DNA of 64,000 bases, taken from CAMLIZ01 sp040758375 (GTDB taxonomy: Bacteria > Pseudomonadota > Gammaproteobacteria > Burkholderiales > Burkholderiaceae_C). Under the pieces are notes generated by a model. That model was not told the DNA's origin. It searched no databases and saw only the letters and a list, made by a program, of their open reading frames with translations. Both the position numbers and the translations under genes were made by a program. The DNA is taken from NCBI GenBank assembly GCA_040758375.1, contig JBFLWE010000007.1:1-64000 (forward strand), read 5' to 3'. Positions 1 through 8,655 of the stretch are shown here, piece after piece (position 1 is the first letter of the stretch; every line of letters starts with the position of its first letter).

Positions 1-139
1 CCGGCGCGGGCGCCGCCTGCTGCTGCGCGAAGGCGGTGCCCGCGCCGCCGATCAGGAGTCCGACGGCCGCGGCGACGTGGGTGGCCCGGAAGGCCCGGCG
101 CTCGCGCTGGCTGCGGCTGGCGGGGGAGCAAAGGGACAT
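1..139 (-). CDS. Secreted or outer-membrane protein, N-terminal fragment
   Basis: Only the first 46 codons are in the window; the gene reads leftward off the edge. The ATG lies at 139. The fragment begins MSLCSPASRSQ, has a basic stretch, a hydrophobic core (AAAVGLLIGGAGTAFA) and then QQQAAPAP, which fits a Sec signal peptide cut after AFA. It is divergent from the LacI-type regulator, and the shared upstream region carries a LacI-type operator (223-236), so it probably belongs to the same sugar regulon. A TonB-dependent receptor would be the usual partner of such a locus, but nothing in the fragment proves that. The signal peptide is seen; the receptor identity is inference. Confidence 0.6.
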   Translation of the reverse strand, partial: MSLCSPASRSQRERRAFRATHVAAAVGLLIGGAGTAFAQQQAAPAP

Positions 140-222
140 GGCTATCTCCAGTGGTGTGATGTTGTGCGACGCCCTCCGGCATCGACGCTTCGGATTCGGT
201 GGTTGCTGCAGCGCCCACGCTT

Positions 223-236
223 TGAAAGCGGTTTCA
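223..236. promoter_or_regulatory. LacI-type operator (left copy)
   Basis: TGAAAGCGGTTTCA is a near-perfect palindrome (one mismatched pair at the centre) differing by one base from the perfect operator at 1494-1507. It lies 84 bp upstream of the divergent gene ending at 139, so it plausibly controls that gene. Confidence 0.65.
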
Positions 237-289
237 GAATACTAAGCGAGCCGGCCGGCGCCGCTACCTAGGGCTCACCCTAATCCACG

Positions 290-303
290 TGACAGCGCTT
301 TCT
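290..303. promoter_or_regulatory. LacI-type operator (autoregulatory copy)
   Basis: TGACAGCGCTTTCT matches 12 of 14 positions of TGAAAGCGCTTTCA. It lies 78 bp upstream of the LacI-type regulator start at 382, where it could serve autoregulation. It is a weaker match than the other two copies. Confidence 0.5.
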
Positions 304-381
304 TCATAGGAGGGGCTCCGGCGCGGGGCGGAGAACCGCCAGGTAGCCGCTCGGGCGAAGGCGGGGTAGGATGCACAACCC

Positions 382-1446
382 ATGAAAACGCATTCCAAAT
401 CCGCCGGGAGGGGCCGCGCCAAGGCGGCAGAGGCCGTGCAACCGGCCGGCGTGGTGACGCTGGAGATGGTGGCGCAGGAAGCCGGCGTCTCCCCCAGCAC
501 GGTGTCGCGCATCCTCAACGGCACCGCCACGGTCAGCGCCGACAAGCGCGCCGCGGTGGACGCCGCCATCCAGAAACTGGGCTTCCGCCCCAACCCGGTG
601 GCGCGCGGCCTGGCGGGCGGGCGCACGCTCAGCGTGGGCGTGCTCACGCAGACCATCAGCAGCCCGTTCTACGGCGAAGCCCTGCTCGGCATCGAAGACG
701 AACTGGAGCGCGCGGGCTACATCCCGCTGTTCGTCAGCGGCCACTGGACCGAGGCCGAGGAGCGCAAGGCGATCGAGGCGCTGCTGTCGCGCCGCGTCGA
801 TGGCCTGATCGTGCTCGCGGGGCGCCTGTCCAACAGTGCGCTGCAGGCCTATGCGAAGCAGTTGCCCATGGTGGTGGTGGGGCGCGAGCTCAAGGGGCCG
901 AAGCTGTTCAGCCTGAGCTTCGACAACCGTGCCGGCGCGCTGCTGGCCACGCAGCACCTCATCGACTGCGGCCACACGCGCATCGCCTTCATCGCCGGCG
1001 ACCCCGGGCATGAAGACGCGCTGGAGCGCGAGGCGGGCTACCGCCGGGCGCTGCAGCAGGCGGGCATCGCCTTCGATCCGGCGCTGGTGATGCCGGGCGA
1101 CCTCACCGAGGCGGGCGGCCTGCTGGCGGTGAACCGCCTGCTCGACAGCCGCGTGCACTTCACGGCCATCTTCGCCTCCAACGACCAGGCCGCCATCGGC
1201 GCCGCGCTGGGCCTGTACCGGCGCAACGTGCGCGTGCCCGACGACGTGTCGCTGGTGGGCTTTGACGACGTGGCGCCGGCGCGCTTTGCGATCCCGCCGC
1301 TGACCACGGTGCGCCAGTCGGTGTATGAAACCGGCGCGCAGGCGGCGCAGGCCATGCTCGACCTGCTGCGCGGCAACGCCCCCAGCGTGTCGCTGCCGCC
1401 GCCGGCCCTGGTGCCGCGCGAGTCCACCCGGCGCCTGGTGCGCTGA
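382..1446 (+). CDS. LacI-family transcriptional regulator of the beta-glucoside locus
   Basis: A 354-residue repressor of normal LacI/GalR length. An N-terminal helix-turn-helix (about residues 30-55: VTLEMVAQEAGVSPSTVSRILNG) is followed by the hinge region and a periplasmic-binding-protein-like effector domain (about 85-345) with the typical GFDDVAPARF and PPLTTVRQ segments. A basic N-terminal extension of about 25 residues precedes the HTH. It sits between a divergent secreted-protein gene and a sugar ABC importer/glycosidase operon, and three matches to one LacI-type operator surround it. By analogy with such loci it is probably a repressor released by a sugar from beta-glucan breakdown. 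The effector is not deducible from sequence. Confidence 0.9.
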   Translation: MKTHSKSAGRGRAKAAEAVQPAGVVTLEMVAQEAGVSPSTVSRILNGTATVSADKRAAVDAAIQKLGFRPNPVARGLAGGRTLSVGVLTQTISSPFYGEALLGIEDELERAGYIPLFVSGHWTEAEERKAIEALLSRRVDGLIVLAGRLSNSALQAYAKQLPMVVVGRELKGPKLFSLSFDNRAGALLATQHLIDCGHTRIAFIAGDPGHEDALEREAGYRRALQQAGIAFDPALVMPGDLTEAGGLLAVNRLLDSRVHFTAIFASNDQAAIGAALGLYRRNVRVPDDVSLVGFDDVAPARFAIPPLTTVRQSVYETGAQAAQAMLDLLRGNAPSVSLPPPALVPRESTRRLVR

Positions 1447-1459
1447 CCTGCACGGGTTT

Positions 1460-1477
1460 CCCCCGAGGGGGAGCGCC
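1460..1477. repeat. Fragment of the dispersed CCCCC-GAG-GGGGG-AGCGCC repeat
   Basis: A five-C / five-G hairpin followed by AGCGCC just after the lacI-type stop. It resembles the outer part of the dispersed repeat at 14526-14755 and 53863-53945. It is short enough that chance or a terminator-like hairpin cannot be excluded. Confidence 0.35.
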
Positions 1478-1493
1478 TTGCCGCGTGGCATAC

Positions 1494-1507
1494 TGAAAGC
1501 GCTTTCA
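1494..1507. promoter_or_regulatory. LacI-type operator (perfect palindrome) of the importer operon
   Basis: TGAAAGCGCTTTCA is a perfect 14-bp palindrome with the central CG step typical of LacI/GalR-family operators. It lies 75 bp upstream of the binding-protein start at 1582 and right after the regulator gene, so it probably controls the whole importer/glycosidase operon. Confidence 0.8.
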
Positions 1508-1581
1508 GCGAAATGCCTCCAGTAGAACACTTTCAGCACTCCAGGTTGCACGAACGACATGCGAAGCGAGAGGGAGCCTCA

Positions 1582-2844
1582 ATGACCGGCGCGGTGGTTT
1601 CGCGCCGGGCCGCGGTGGCCGCCGGCCTGGCGCTGGCGCTGCCCGCGCGCGCTTCGGCCGCGCGCAAGCTCACGGTGGCGGCCTTCCCGCGCATCGACGA
1701 GATCGTGAAGTCGGCCGCGGCCGGGCCGTGGGCGCGGCGCCATCCCGATGTGCAGGTCGAGGTGGTCAGCCGCAGCTACAAGGACCACCACACCGCGATG
1801 ACCACGGCGCTGTCCACCGCGGCCGGACTGCCCGACGTGATGGCGCTGGAGTCGCGCTTCCTCGGCAGCTTCGCGCTCGGCGCGGGGCTGGAGAACCTGT
1901 CGCGCGAGCCCTACGGCGCCGACCGCTTCGCCGACCGCTTCGTGCCGTTTTCATGGAAGCAGTCGCAGAACCCGAAGGGCCAGGCGGTGGCGCTGCCCAC
2001 CGACATCGGCCCCGGCACGCTGCTGTACCGCGCCGACCTGCTGGCCAAGGCCGGGCTCACCGAGGCCGACCTCACGCCGTCGTGGGAGGCCTACGTGGAG
2101 GCGGGCGTGCGCATCAAGAAGGCCACGGGCGCCTACCTGCTGGGCAGCGCGCAGTCGCTGGCCGACATCATCGTGCGCGGCGTGAAGCCCGGCGAGGGCC
2201 AGTACTACGGGCCGGACCACCAGCCGCTGGTGACCAGCGAACGCTTCGTGCGTGCCTTCGAGCTGGCCAAGCGCGTGCGCGCCTACGGGCTGGACGCGCG
2301 GGTGCAGCCCTGGAGCAACGAGTGGGCCGAAGGCTTCAAGCGCGGCCACGTGGCGACCGACCTGCGCGGCTGCTGGATGGTGGGGCAGATGGCCAACTGG
2401 ATCGCGCCCAACACCAAGGGCCTGTGGCGCGCGGCACAGCTGCCGGGCGGCACCTACGCGGCCTTCGGCGGCACCTTCTATGCCCTGCCGCGCCGGGCGG
2501 CGCCCGAGAACAAAACGCTGGCGTGGGAGTTCCTGCAGCAGATCACGCTCGACCCCGCGCTGCAGCTGGCCGCCTTCAAGCTGGAAGACGCGTTCCCGGC
2601 GCTGCAGGGCACCTACGAAGACCCGTTCTTCGAGCAGCCGCTGCCCTTTCTGGGCGGCCAGCGCGCGCGCATGCTGTGGCGCGACGCGGCGCGGCGCATC
2701 GTGGTGCCGCCGGTGCACAAGCAGAACACCTTTGCCGACGAGGTGGTCAACACCGAGCTCGACAACGTGATCGCGCGCGGCAAGCCCATCCCGCAGGCGC
2801 TGGCCGATGCGCAGCGCCTGCTCGAAAAGCGCGCCCGCCGATAG
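1582..2844 (+). CDS. Sugar ABC transporter substrate-binding protein
   Basis: A 420-residue family 1 extracellular solute-binding protein. The ATG at 1582 was chosen over an upstream in-frame start at 1513 because the upstream residues do not look like a leader, GAGGGAG lies just before it, and it gives a good export signal. The N-terminus VVSRRAAVAAGLALALPARASA has a twin-arginine and an AxA cleavage site, so Tat export is possible. Asp-, Trp- and Pro-rich segments (PTDIGPGTLLYRADLL, GCWMVGQMANWI) fit carbohydrate binders. It is the first gene after the perfect LacI-type operator and is followed 7 bp later by the first permease. The substrate is probably an oligosaccharide from beta-glucan, inferred from the neighbouring GH1 and GH16 enzymes. 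Confidence 0.9.
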   Translation: MTGAVVSRRAAVAAGLALALPARASAARKLTVAAFPRIDEIVKSAAAGPWARRHPDVQVEVVSRSYKDHHTAMTTALSTAAGLPDVMALESRFLGSFALGAGLENLSREPYGADRFADRFVPFSWKQSQNPKGQAVALPTDIGPGTLLYRADLLAKAGLTEADLTPSWEAYVEAGVRIKKATGAYLLGSAQSLADIIVRGVKPGEGQYYGPDHQPLVTSERFVRAFELAKRVRAYGLDARVQPWSNEWAEGFKRGHVATDLRGCWMVGQMANWIAPNTKGLWRAAQLPGGTYAAFGGTFYALPRRAAPENKTLAWEFLQQITLDPALQLAAFKLEDAFPALQGTYEDPFFEQPLPFLGGQRARMLWRDAARRIVVPPVHKQNTFADEVVNTELDNVIARGKPIPQALADAQRLLEKRARR

Positions 2845-2851
2845 CCATGCC

Positions 2852-3760
2852 ATGCGACTGCCACGCCTCTCGCCCCGCTGGGCCCCTTATGTGTTCCTCA
2901 GCCCGTTCCTCGCGCTGTTCGCGGTGTTCGGGCTGTTCCCGCTGCTGTTCTCGCTGTACCTCGCATTCCAGTCGTGGGAGCCCACCAGCGGCTTCGACGC
3001 GATGCACTACGTGGGCCTGGCCAACTTTGCCTTCGCGCTGGAAGACGAGTGGTTCTGGAAGTCGCTGCGCAACACGCTCTGGCTGGCGCTGCTGTCGGGC
3101 CTGCCGCAGCACCTGGTGGCGATACCGCTGGCGGTGTTCATCCACCGCTCGTTCAAGCGGCTGCGCGACGGCATGGTGGGCGCCTATTTCCTGCCCTACA
3201 TCACCTCCACCGTGGCGATCGCGCTGCTGTTCAGCGCGCTGTTCTCCACCGACTACGGGCTGGTCAATGCGGCGCTGCGCGGCCTGGGGCTTTCCAACAT
3301 CGACTGGCTCAACGAGCCCGCGGCCCTGCAGCCGGCCATCGCGCTGCTGGTGTTCTGGCGCTACCTGGGCTTCAACCTCGTGCTGTACCTGGCGGCGCTG
3401 CAGACCATCCCGCGCGACCTGTACGAGGCCGCCGCGATGGACGGCGCCGGCGCCTGGAGCCAGTTCTGGCACATCACGCTGCCGGGCATCCGCCCGATGG
3501 TGTACTTCGCGGTGACGCTCAGCGTCATCGGCGGGCTGCAGCTGTTCGAGGAGCCGTTCATCCTCACCGGCGGCTCCGACCGCCCGATCGGCGGCCCCGA
3601 CCAGGCGGGCATGACGGCAGCGCTGTACCTGTACCGGCTGGCCTTCGACTTCAATGACTTCGGCGGCGCCAGCGCGATGTCGTGGCTGCTGCTGCTGGTG
3701 GTGGCTGCGCTCACCTGGGCCACCAACCGCGCGTTCAAGCAAAAAGGCGACCGGGCATGA
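2852..3760 (+). CDS. Sugar ABC transporter permease (MalF/UgpA type)
   Basis: A 302-residue inner-membrane permease with about six hydrophobic segments, starting with APYVFLSPFLALFAVFGLFPLLFSLY. The EAAxxDGAGxWxxFWxIxLPxxRP cytoplasmic loop (EAAAMDGAGAWSQFWHITLP, about residues 193-212) contacts the ATPase in this family. The ATG at 2852 is preferred to the start at 2807, which lies inside the binding-protein gene. Its stop overlaps the ATG of the second permease (ATGA, 3757-3760), so the two are translationally coupled. It pairs with the next permease as a heterodimeric channel. Confidence 0.92.
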   Translation: MRLPRLSPRWAPYVFLSPFLALFAVFGLFPLLFSLYLAFQSWEPTSGFDAMHYVGLANFAFALEDEWFWKSLRNTLWLALLSGLPQHLVAIPLAVFIHRSFKRLRDGMVGAYFLPYITSTVAIALLFSALFSTDYGLVNAALRGLGLSNIDWLNEPAALQPAIALLVFWRYLGFNLVLYLAALQTIPRDLYEAAAMDGAGAWSQFWHITLPGIRPMVYFAVTLSVIGGLQLFEEPFILTGGSDRPIGGPDQAGMTAALYLYRLAFDFNDFGGASAMSWLLLLVVAALTWATNRAFKQKGDRA

Positions 3761-4587
3761 GCGGCAACGGAAAACCCCTGTCGGCCTGGGCGGCGTATGC
3801 GCTGGTGGGCGCGGGCGCGCTGGTGATGCTGGCGCCGTTCTACCTGATGTTCGTGTTCGCCACGCAGTCGCGCAGCGAGATCTTCGACCTGCCGCCGCCG
3901 CTGTGGTTCGGCAACGACCTGCTGGCCAACCTGAAGATCCTCACCGGCAAGCTGCCGTTCTGGCGCAACGTGAGCTGGAGCCTGTACGTGGCGCTGATGT
4001 CCACCGTGCTCACGCTGTTGTTCTGCTCGATGGCCGGCTATGCCTTCGCGCTGATGGAGTTTCGCTTCAAGAAGCTGCTGTTCGCGCTGGTGATGGCGAC
4101 GATGCTGATGCCGTCGTTCATGAACATCATCCCCACCTTCCTGATCATGGACGCGCTGGGCTGGATCGACACGCACCGCGCGCTCTACATCCCCGGCGCG
4201 GCCAGCGCCTTCGGCATCTTCCTGATGCGCCAGTACGCGGCCAGCGCCGTGCCGCGCGAGCTGCTGGAGGCCGCGCGCATGGACGGCTGCGGCGAGCTCG
4301 CGATCTACTGGCACATCGTGCTGCCGCTGCTCAAGCCCGCGCTGGGCACGCTGGGTCTCATCACCTTCATCGCGTCGTGGAACAACTTCATCAACCCGCT
4401 GGTGGTGATGCGCACGCTCGACAACTACACGCTGCCGCTGGCGCTGCGCAGCATGCAAAGCACCACCAACACCGAGTGGGGCGCGCTGATGGTGGGCTCC
4501 GCCATCGCGACGCTGCCGCTGCTGGTGCTGTTCGCCGTTTCCTCGCGCCAACTCATTGCCGGCCTCACCGCCGGGGCGGTGAAGTAG
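3757..4587 (+). CDS. Sugar ABC transporter permease (MalG/UgpE type)
   Basis: A 276-residue MalG-like permease with about six membrane segments and the EAA loop ELLEAARMDGCGELAIYWHI (about residues 168-187). The ATG at 3757 overlaps the stop of the preceding permease. It is the second channel subunit of the importer. No ATPase follows directly; the operon places the GH1 gene next and the ATPase after it, a common order in oligosaccharide loci. Confidence 0.92.
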   Translation: MSGNGKPLSAWAAYALVGAGALVMLAPFYLMFVFATQSRSEIFDLPPPLWFGNDLLANLKILTGKLPFWRNVSWSLYVALMSTVLTLLFCSMAGYAFALMEFRFKKLLFALVMATMLMPSFMNIIPTFLIMDALGWIDTHRALYIPGAASAFGIFLMRQYAASAVPRELLEAARMDGCGELAIYWHIVLPLLKPALGTLGLITFIASWNNFINPLVVMRTLDNYTLPLALRSMQSTTNTEWGALMVGSAIATLPLLVLFAVSSRQLIAGLTAGAVK

Positions 4588-4608
4588 CGCCCCTTGCACC
4601 CTTCCAAC

Positions 4609-5961
4609 ATGCCTGCTGAACAACCATTGCATCTCCGCTTCCCGCCCGGCTTCCGCTGGGGCGTGGCCACCAGCGCCTTCCAGATCGAGGGCGCGGCCTT
4701 CGAAGACGGCCGGGGCGAGTCGATCTGGGACCGCTTCTGCCGCCAGCCCGGCGCCATTGCCGACGGCAGCCACGGCGACGTGGCCTGCGACCACTACCAC
4801 CGCTGGGAAAGCGACCTCGACCTGATCGCCTCGCTGGGCCTGCACAGCTACCGCTTCTCGGTGTCGTGGTCGCGCGTGCTGCCCGACGGGCAGGGCGCCT
4901 GGAACGCGCGCGGCATGGCCTTCTACGACCGCCTGGTCGACGGCCTGCTCGCGCGCGGCATCGAGCCGCTGCTCACCCTCAACCACTGGGACCTGCCGCA
5001 GGCGCTGCAGGAGCGCGGCGGCTGGGGCGCGCGCGACACCGTGCAGCGCTTCGTCGACTATGCGCGCGGCGTGCAGCGCCAGCTGGGCGACCGGGTCAAG
5101 CTCATCACCACCCACAACGAGCCCTGGGTGATCGCGATGCTGGGCCACGACAGCGGCACCTTCGCGCCGGGCCTCAAGAGCCGCAAGCTGGCCTACCAGG
5201 TGGCGCACCACCTGCTGGTCAGCCACGGGCTGGCCCTGCAGGCGATGCGCGCCGACGGCGCCAAGGCGCCGCTGGGCATCGTGCTGAACATGGCCCACAC
5301 CGAGCCGGCCACGCCCAGTGCCGCCGACGCGCAGCGCGTGGTGCTCGACGAGGCGCTGGGCCGCCGCTGGTACACCGACGCGCTGTTCCATGGCCGCTAC
5401 CCGGGCGAGGCACTCGAAGCGCTGGGCGCCGACGCGCCGCAAGTCGAGCCCGGCGACATGGCGCACATCCAGGCGCCGATGGACTACCTGGGCGTCAACT
5501 ACTACTCGCGCCACGTCAGCAGCGCCGACGGCTCCTTCGACCCGAAAAGGAGCGGCCTGCCGCTCACGGCCATGGGCTGGGAGGTCTGCCCGCGCGGCCT
5601 GACCGAGCTGCTGCTCACGCTGCACCGCGAGTACACGCTGCCGCCGGTGTACATCACCGAAAACGGCGCCGCCTTCGACGACCGGCTGCAAGACGGCGCG
5701 GTGCACGACGCCGAGCGCTGCGCCTACCTGCAAAGCCACATCGCCGCGGTGGCCGACGCCATCGCGCGCGGCGTGCCGGTGGCCGGCTACATGGTGTGGA
5801 GCCTGCTCGACAACTTCGAGTGGTCCAGCGGCTATGCCAAGCGCTTCGGCATCGTGCACGTGGACTACGCGAGCCAGCAGCGCACGCTGAAGGACAGCGC
5901 GCTGTGGTACCGCGAGTTCGTGCGCCAGGCCCGCGCCGCGGCCGCGGCGGAGGCGAGCTGA
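4609..5961 (+). CDS. GH1 beta-glucosidase
   Basis: A 450-residue glycoside hydrolase family 1 enzyme of typical length without a signal peptide, so it should act in the cytoplasm on imported beta-glucosides. The N-terminal family signature FRWGVATSAFQIEGA is present. The acid/base Glu is in HNEPW (E171) and the nucleophile Glu in YITENG (E351), both intact. SLLDNFEWSSGY near the C-terminus fits the aglycone/glucose-binding region. The ATG at 4609 is favoured over a TTG at 4594. The gene lies 21 bp after the permease and 1 bp before the ATPase gene, inside one operon. Its natural substrate is probably short beta-glucan (for example laminari- or cello-oligosaccharides), inferred from the adjacent GH16. 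Confidence 0.95.
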   Translation: MPAEQPLHLRFPPGFRWGVATSAFQIEGAAFEDGRGESIWDRFCRQPGAIADGSHGDVACDHYHRWESDLDLIASLGLHSYRFSVSWSRVLPDGQGAWNARGMAFYDRLVDGLLARGIEPLLTLNHWDLPQALQERGGWGARDTVQRFVDYARGVQRQLGDRVKLITTHNEPWVIAMLGHDSGTFAPGLKSRKLAYQVAHHLLVSHGLALQAMRADGAKAPLGIVLNMAHTEPATPSAADAQRVVLDEALGRRWYTDALFHGRYPGEALEALGADAPQVEPGDMAHIQAPMDYLGVNYYSRHVSSADGSFDPKRSGLPLTAMGWEVCPRGLTELLLTLHREYTLPPVYITENGAAFDDRLQDGAVHDAERCAYLQSHIAAVADAIARGVPVAGYMVWSLLDNFEWSSGYAKRFGIVHVDYASQQRTLKDSALWYREFVRQARAAAAAEAS

Positions 5962-5962
5962 G

Positions 5963-7018
<1,056 letters not shown>

Positions 7019-7029
7019 TAAGGACCGCG

Positions 7030-7842
7030 ATGGCTTCCCGTTCCCTGGCCTGCCTGCTCGCCGCGCTGATGCCCTTGGCCGCGGCCGCCGACGAGACCCT
7101 GAAGCCGCCGCCCGGCTACCGGCTGGTGTGGGCGGACGAGTTCGACGCCGACGGCCTGCCCGACCCGGCCAAGTGGCGCTACGACACCGCGCGCAACCGC
7201 GAGGGCTGGCACAACGAGGAACTGCAGTACTACTCGGCCGAAGGCCCGCAGAACGCGGTGGTCCAGGGCGGGCGCCTGGTGATCACTGCGCGCAAGGAAT
7301 CGCGCCGCGCGGCGCCCGACTGGGGCGGCCAGCGCTACACCTCCGCGCGCCTCAACACCCGCGGCAAGGCCGAGTGGACCTACGGCTTCTTCGAGGTGAG
7401 CGCCCGGCTGCCCTGCGGCAAGGGCACCTGGCCGGCGATCTGGACGCTGGGGACCGGCGGGCGCTGGCCCGAGGACGGCGAGCTCGACATCATGGAGCAC
7501 GTGGGCGCCGAGCCCACGCGTGTGCTGAGCACGGTGCACATGGCCGCCGGCCATGGCGCCCGCGGCGTGGGCGGCGCGCAGCCGGTGCGCGACGCCTGCA
7601 GCGCCTTCCACCGCTACCAGATGCACTGGACGGCCGACGAGGTGGTGTTCGGCGTGGACGGGTTCCCGCATTTGCGCTACCCCCGGCTCGACGCGGGCGC
7701 GCGCGCGTGGCCCTTCGACAAGCCGCAGTACCTGCTGCTCAACCTGGCCATCGGCGGCCACCTGGGCGGGCCGGTGGACGACGCCATCTTCCCGGTGCAG
7801 ATGGAAGTGGACTACGTGCGCGTGTACCAGGCGCCGAAGTAG
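7030..7842 (+). CDS. Secreted GH16 endo-beta-glucanase (laminarinase-like)
   Basis: A 270-residue GH16 enzyme with a signal peptide (cleavage near AAAADE, residue 20). The catalytic signature GELDIMEHVG is intact: nucleophile E151, D153 and acid/base E156. The segments RLVWADEFD, HNEELQYY and TYGFFEVSARLP are typical of the bacterial beta-1,3-glucanase branch. It begins 11 bp after the ATPase gene and ends the operon. It probably cuts beta-1,3- or mixed-linkage glucan outside the cell or in the periplasm, feeding the importer and the cytoplasmic GH1. Agarase or carrageenase branches are less likely given the small single-domain form. Confidence 0.92.
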   Translation: MASRSLACLLAALMPLAAAADETLKPPPGYRLVWADEFDADGLPDPAKWRYDTARNREGWHNEELQYYSAEGPQNAVVQGGRLVITARKESRRAAPDWGGQRYTSARLNTRGKAEWTYGFFEVSARLPCGKGTWPAIWTLGTGGRWPEDGELDIMEHVGAEPTRVLSTVHMAAGHGARGVGGAQPVRDACSAFHRYQMHWTADEVVFGVDGFPHLRYPRLDAGARAWPFDKPQYLLLNLAIGGHLGGPVDDAIFPVQMEVDYVRVYQAPK

Positions 7843-7975
7843 CGCGGCGCGCAAATCTTCCGGCAAGGGATGCCGGTTCCTCACGCCGCTCCCGGGCAGC
7901 GGGCTGGGCACTCATGTTGCTCTGCAGCAAAGTCTCCCGCCAGGGAGGCCGATCCGCATCCTGAAGGAGATCTCC

Positions 7976-8515
7976 ATGCCGCAAGAAACCCCCGGGTCTT
8001 CCGAGGCCCGCTACCAGCCGGTGCACCTGACCGCCATGGCATTGCGCAGCGCCGGCCACTTCTATGACCTCCACGCGTCGGCCGCGCGCGTGCTGCTGCA
8101 GACGCAGGCGCGCGCCGCGGCGGCCTTCGGCCTGCCGGACTGGTCGCCACTGTTCGACACGGCGGACGAACGTGCGCGCCGTGTGTTCGCCACCGGGGCG
8201 GAGCAGTGGCTCAACACTGCGCAGCGCGCCAACGAAGCGGTGTCCGAGTTGCAGCGCCAGATGGGCCGCGTGCTCGAAACCCAGACCACGCAGGCCGCCG
8301 AGAGCTGGCAGCGCGGCATCGAGGAGCTGGGCAGCCGGGCCAACGAGGGCTTGGGCCAGCTCTGCGAAACCGTGCGCAAGACAGCCGAGGACGCGCAGCG
8401 GGGTGCGCAGGCGTTCGGCGAGCCGTTGCGCGACACCACGTCCTCGCCGCCTGCCGGGCAGGACATGCGTCCGCTCGGCGAACCCCAGCGCCGGCCGAAG
8501 CCGGCCAACGCCTGA
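7976..8515 (+). CDS. Phasin-family protein
   Basis: A 179-residue, mostly helical, Ala/Gln/Glu-rich protein. The segment MALRSAGHFYDLHASAARV followed by long amphipathic helices up to about residue 150 fits the phasin-like family of Burkholderiales, which coats polyhydroxyalkanoate granules. GAAGGAGA precedes the ATG. The gene stands alone and is followed by a strong rho-independent terminator at 8550-8572. The family call rests on overall pattern rather than catalytic motifs, so an unrelated coiled-coil protein remains possible. Confidence 0.65.
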   Translation: MPQETPGSSEARYQPVHLTAMALRSAGHFYDLHASAARVLLQTQARAAAAFGLPDWSPLFDTADERARRVFATGAEQWLNTAQRANEAVSELQRQMGRVLETQTTQAAESWQRGIEELGSRANEGLGQLCETVRKTAEDAQRGAQAFGEPLRDTTSSPPAGQDMRPLGEPQRRPKPANA

Positions 8516-8549
8516 GCCTGCCCCGCTCACCAGATTCCGACCGACCCGT

Positions 8550-8572
8550 GGCCGCCGCTGGCGGCCTTTTTT
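8550..8572 (+). terminator. Rho-independent terminator after the phasin gene
   Basis: GGCCGCC, a GCT loop and GGCGGCC form a perfect 7-bp stem, followed by six T. It lies 35 bp after the phasin stop. Confidence 0.9.
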
Positions 8573-8597
8573 GCGTCCGCGCCGCACCCGGGAAAAC

Positions 8598-8613
8598 TAT
8601 AGTTAACGCTATA
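8598..8613. promoter_or_regulatory. Candidate TetR-type operator before the ALO oxidase
   Basis: TATAG-TTAACG-CTATA is a 5-bp-arm inverted repeat with a 6-bp spacer, 43 bp upstream of the oxidase start. It has the same architecture (TRTAG-N6-CTAYA) as the stronger palindrome in the TetR/MFS intergenic region, suggesting one regulator for both. Confidence 0.5.
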
Positions 8614-8655
8614 ACATAGTCATCGCTACATTGCGTCACCTTCACGGGCACGACG

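Noticed and set aside
7860..7876. CCGGCA/TGCCGG hairpin after the GH16 gene as a terminator
   Set aside because: A 6-bp stem without a T run; too weak to call.
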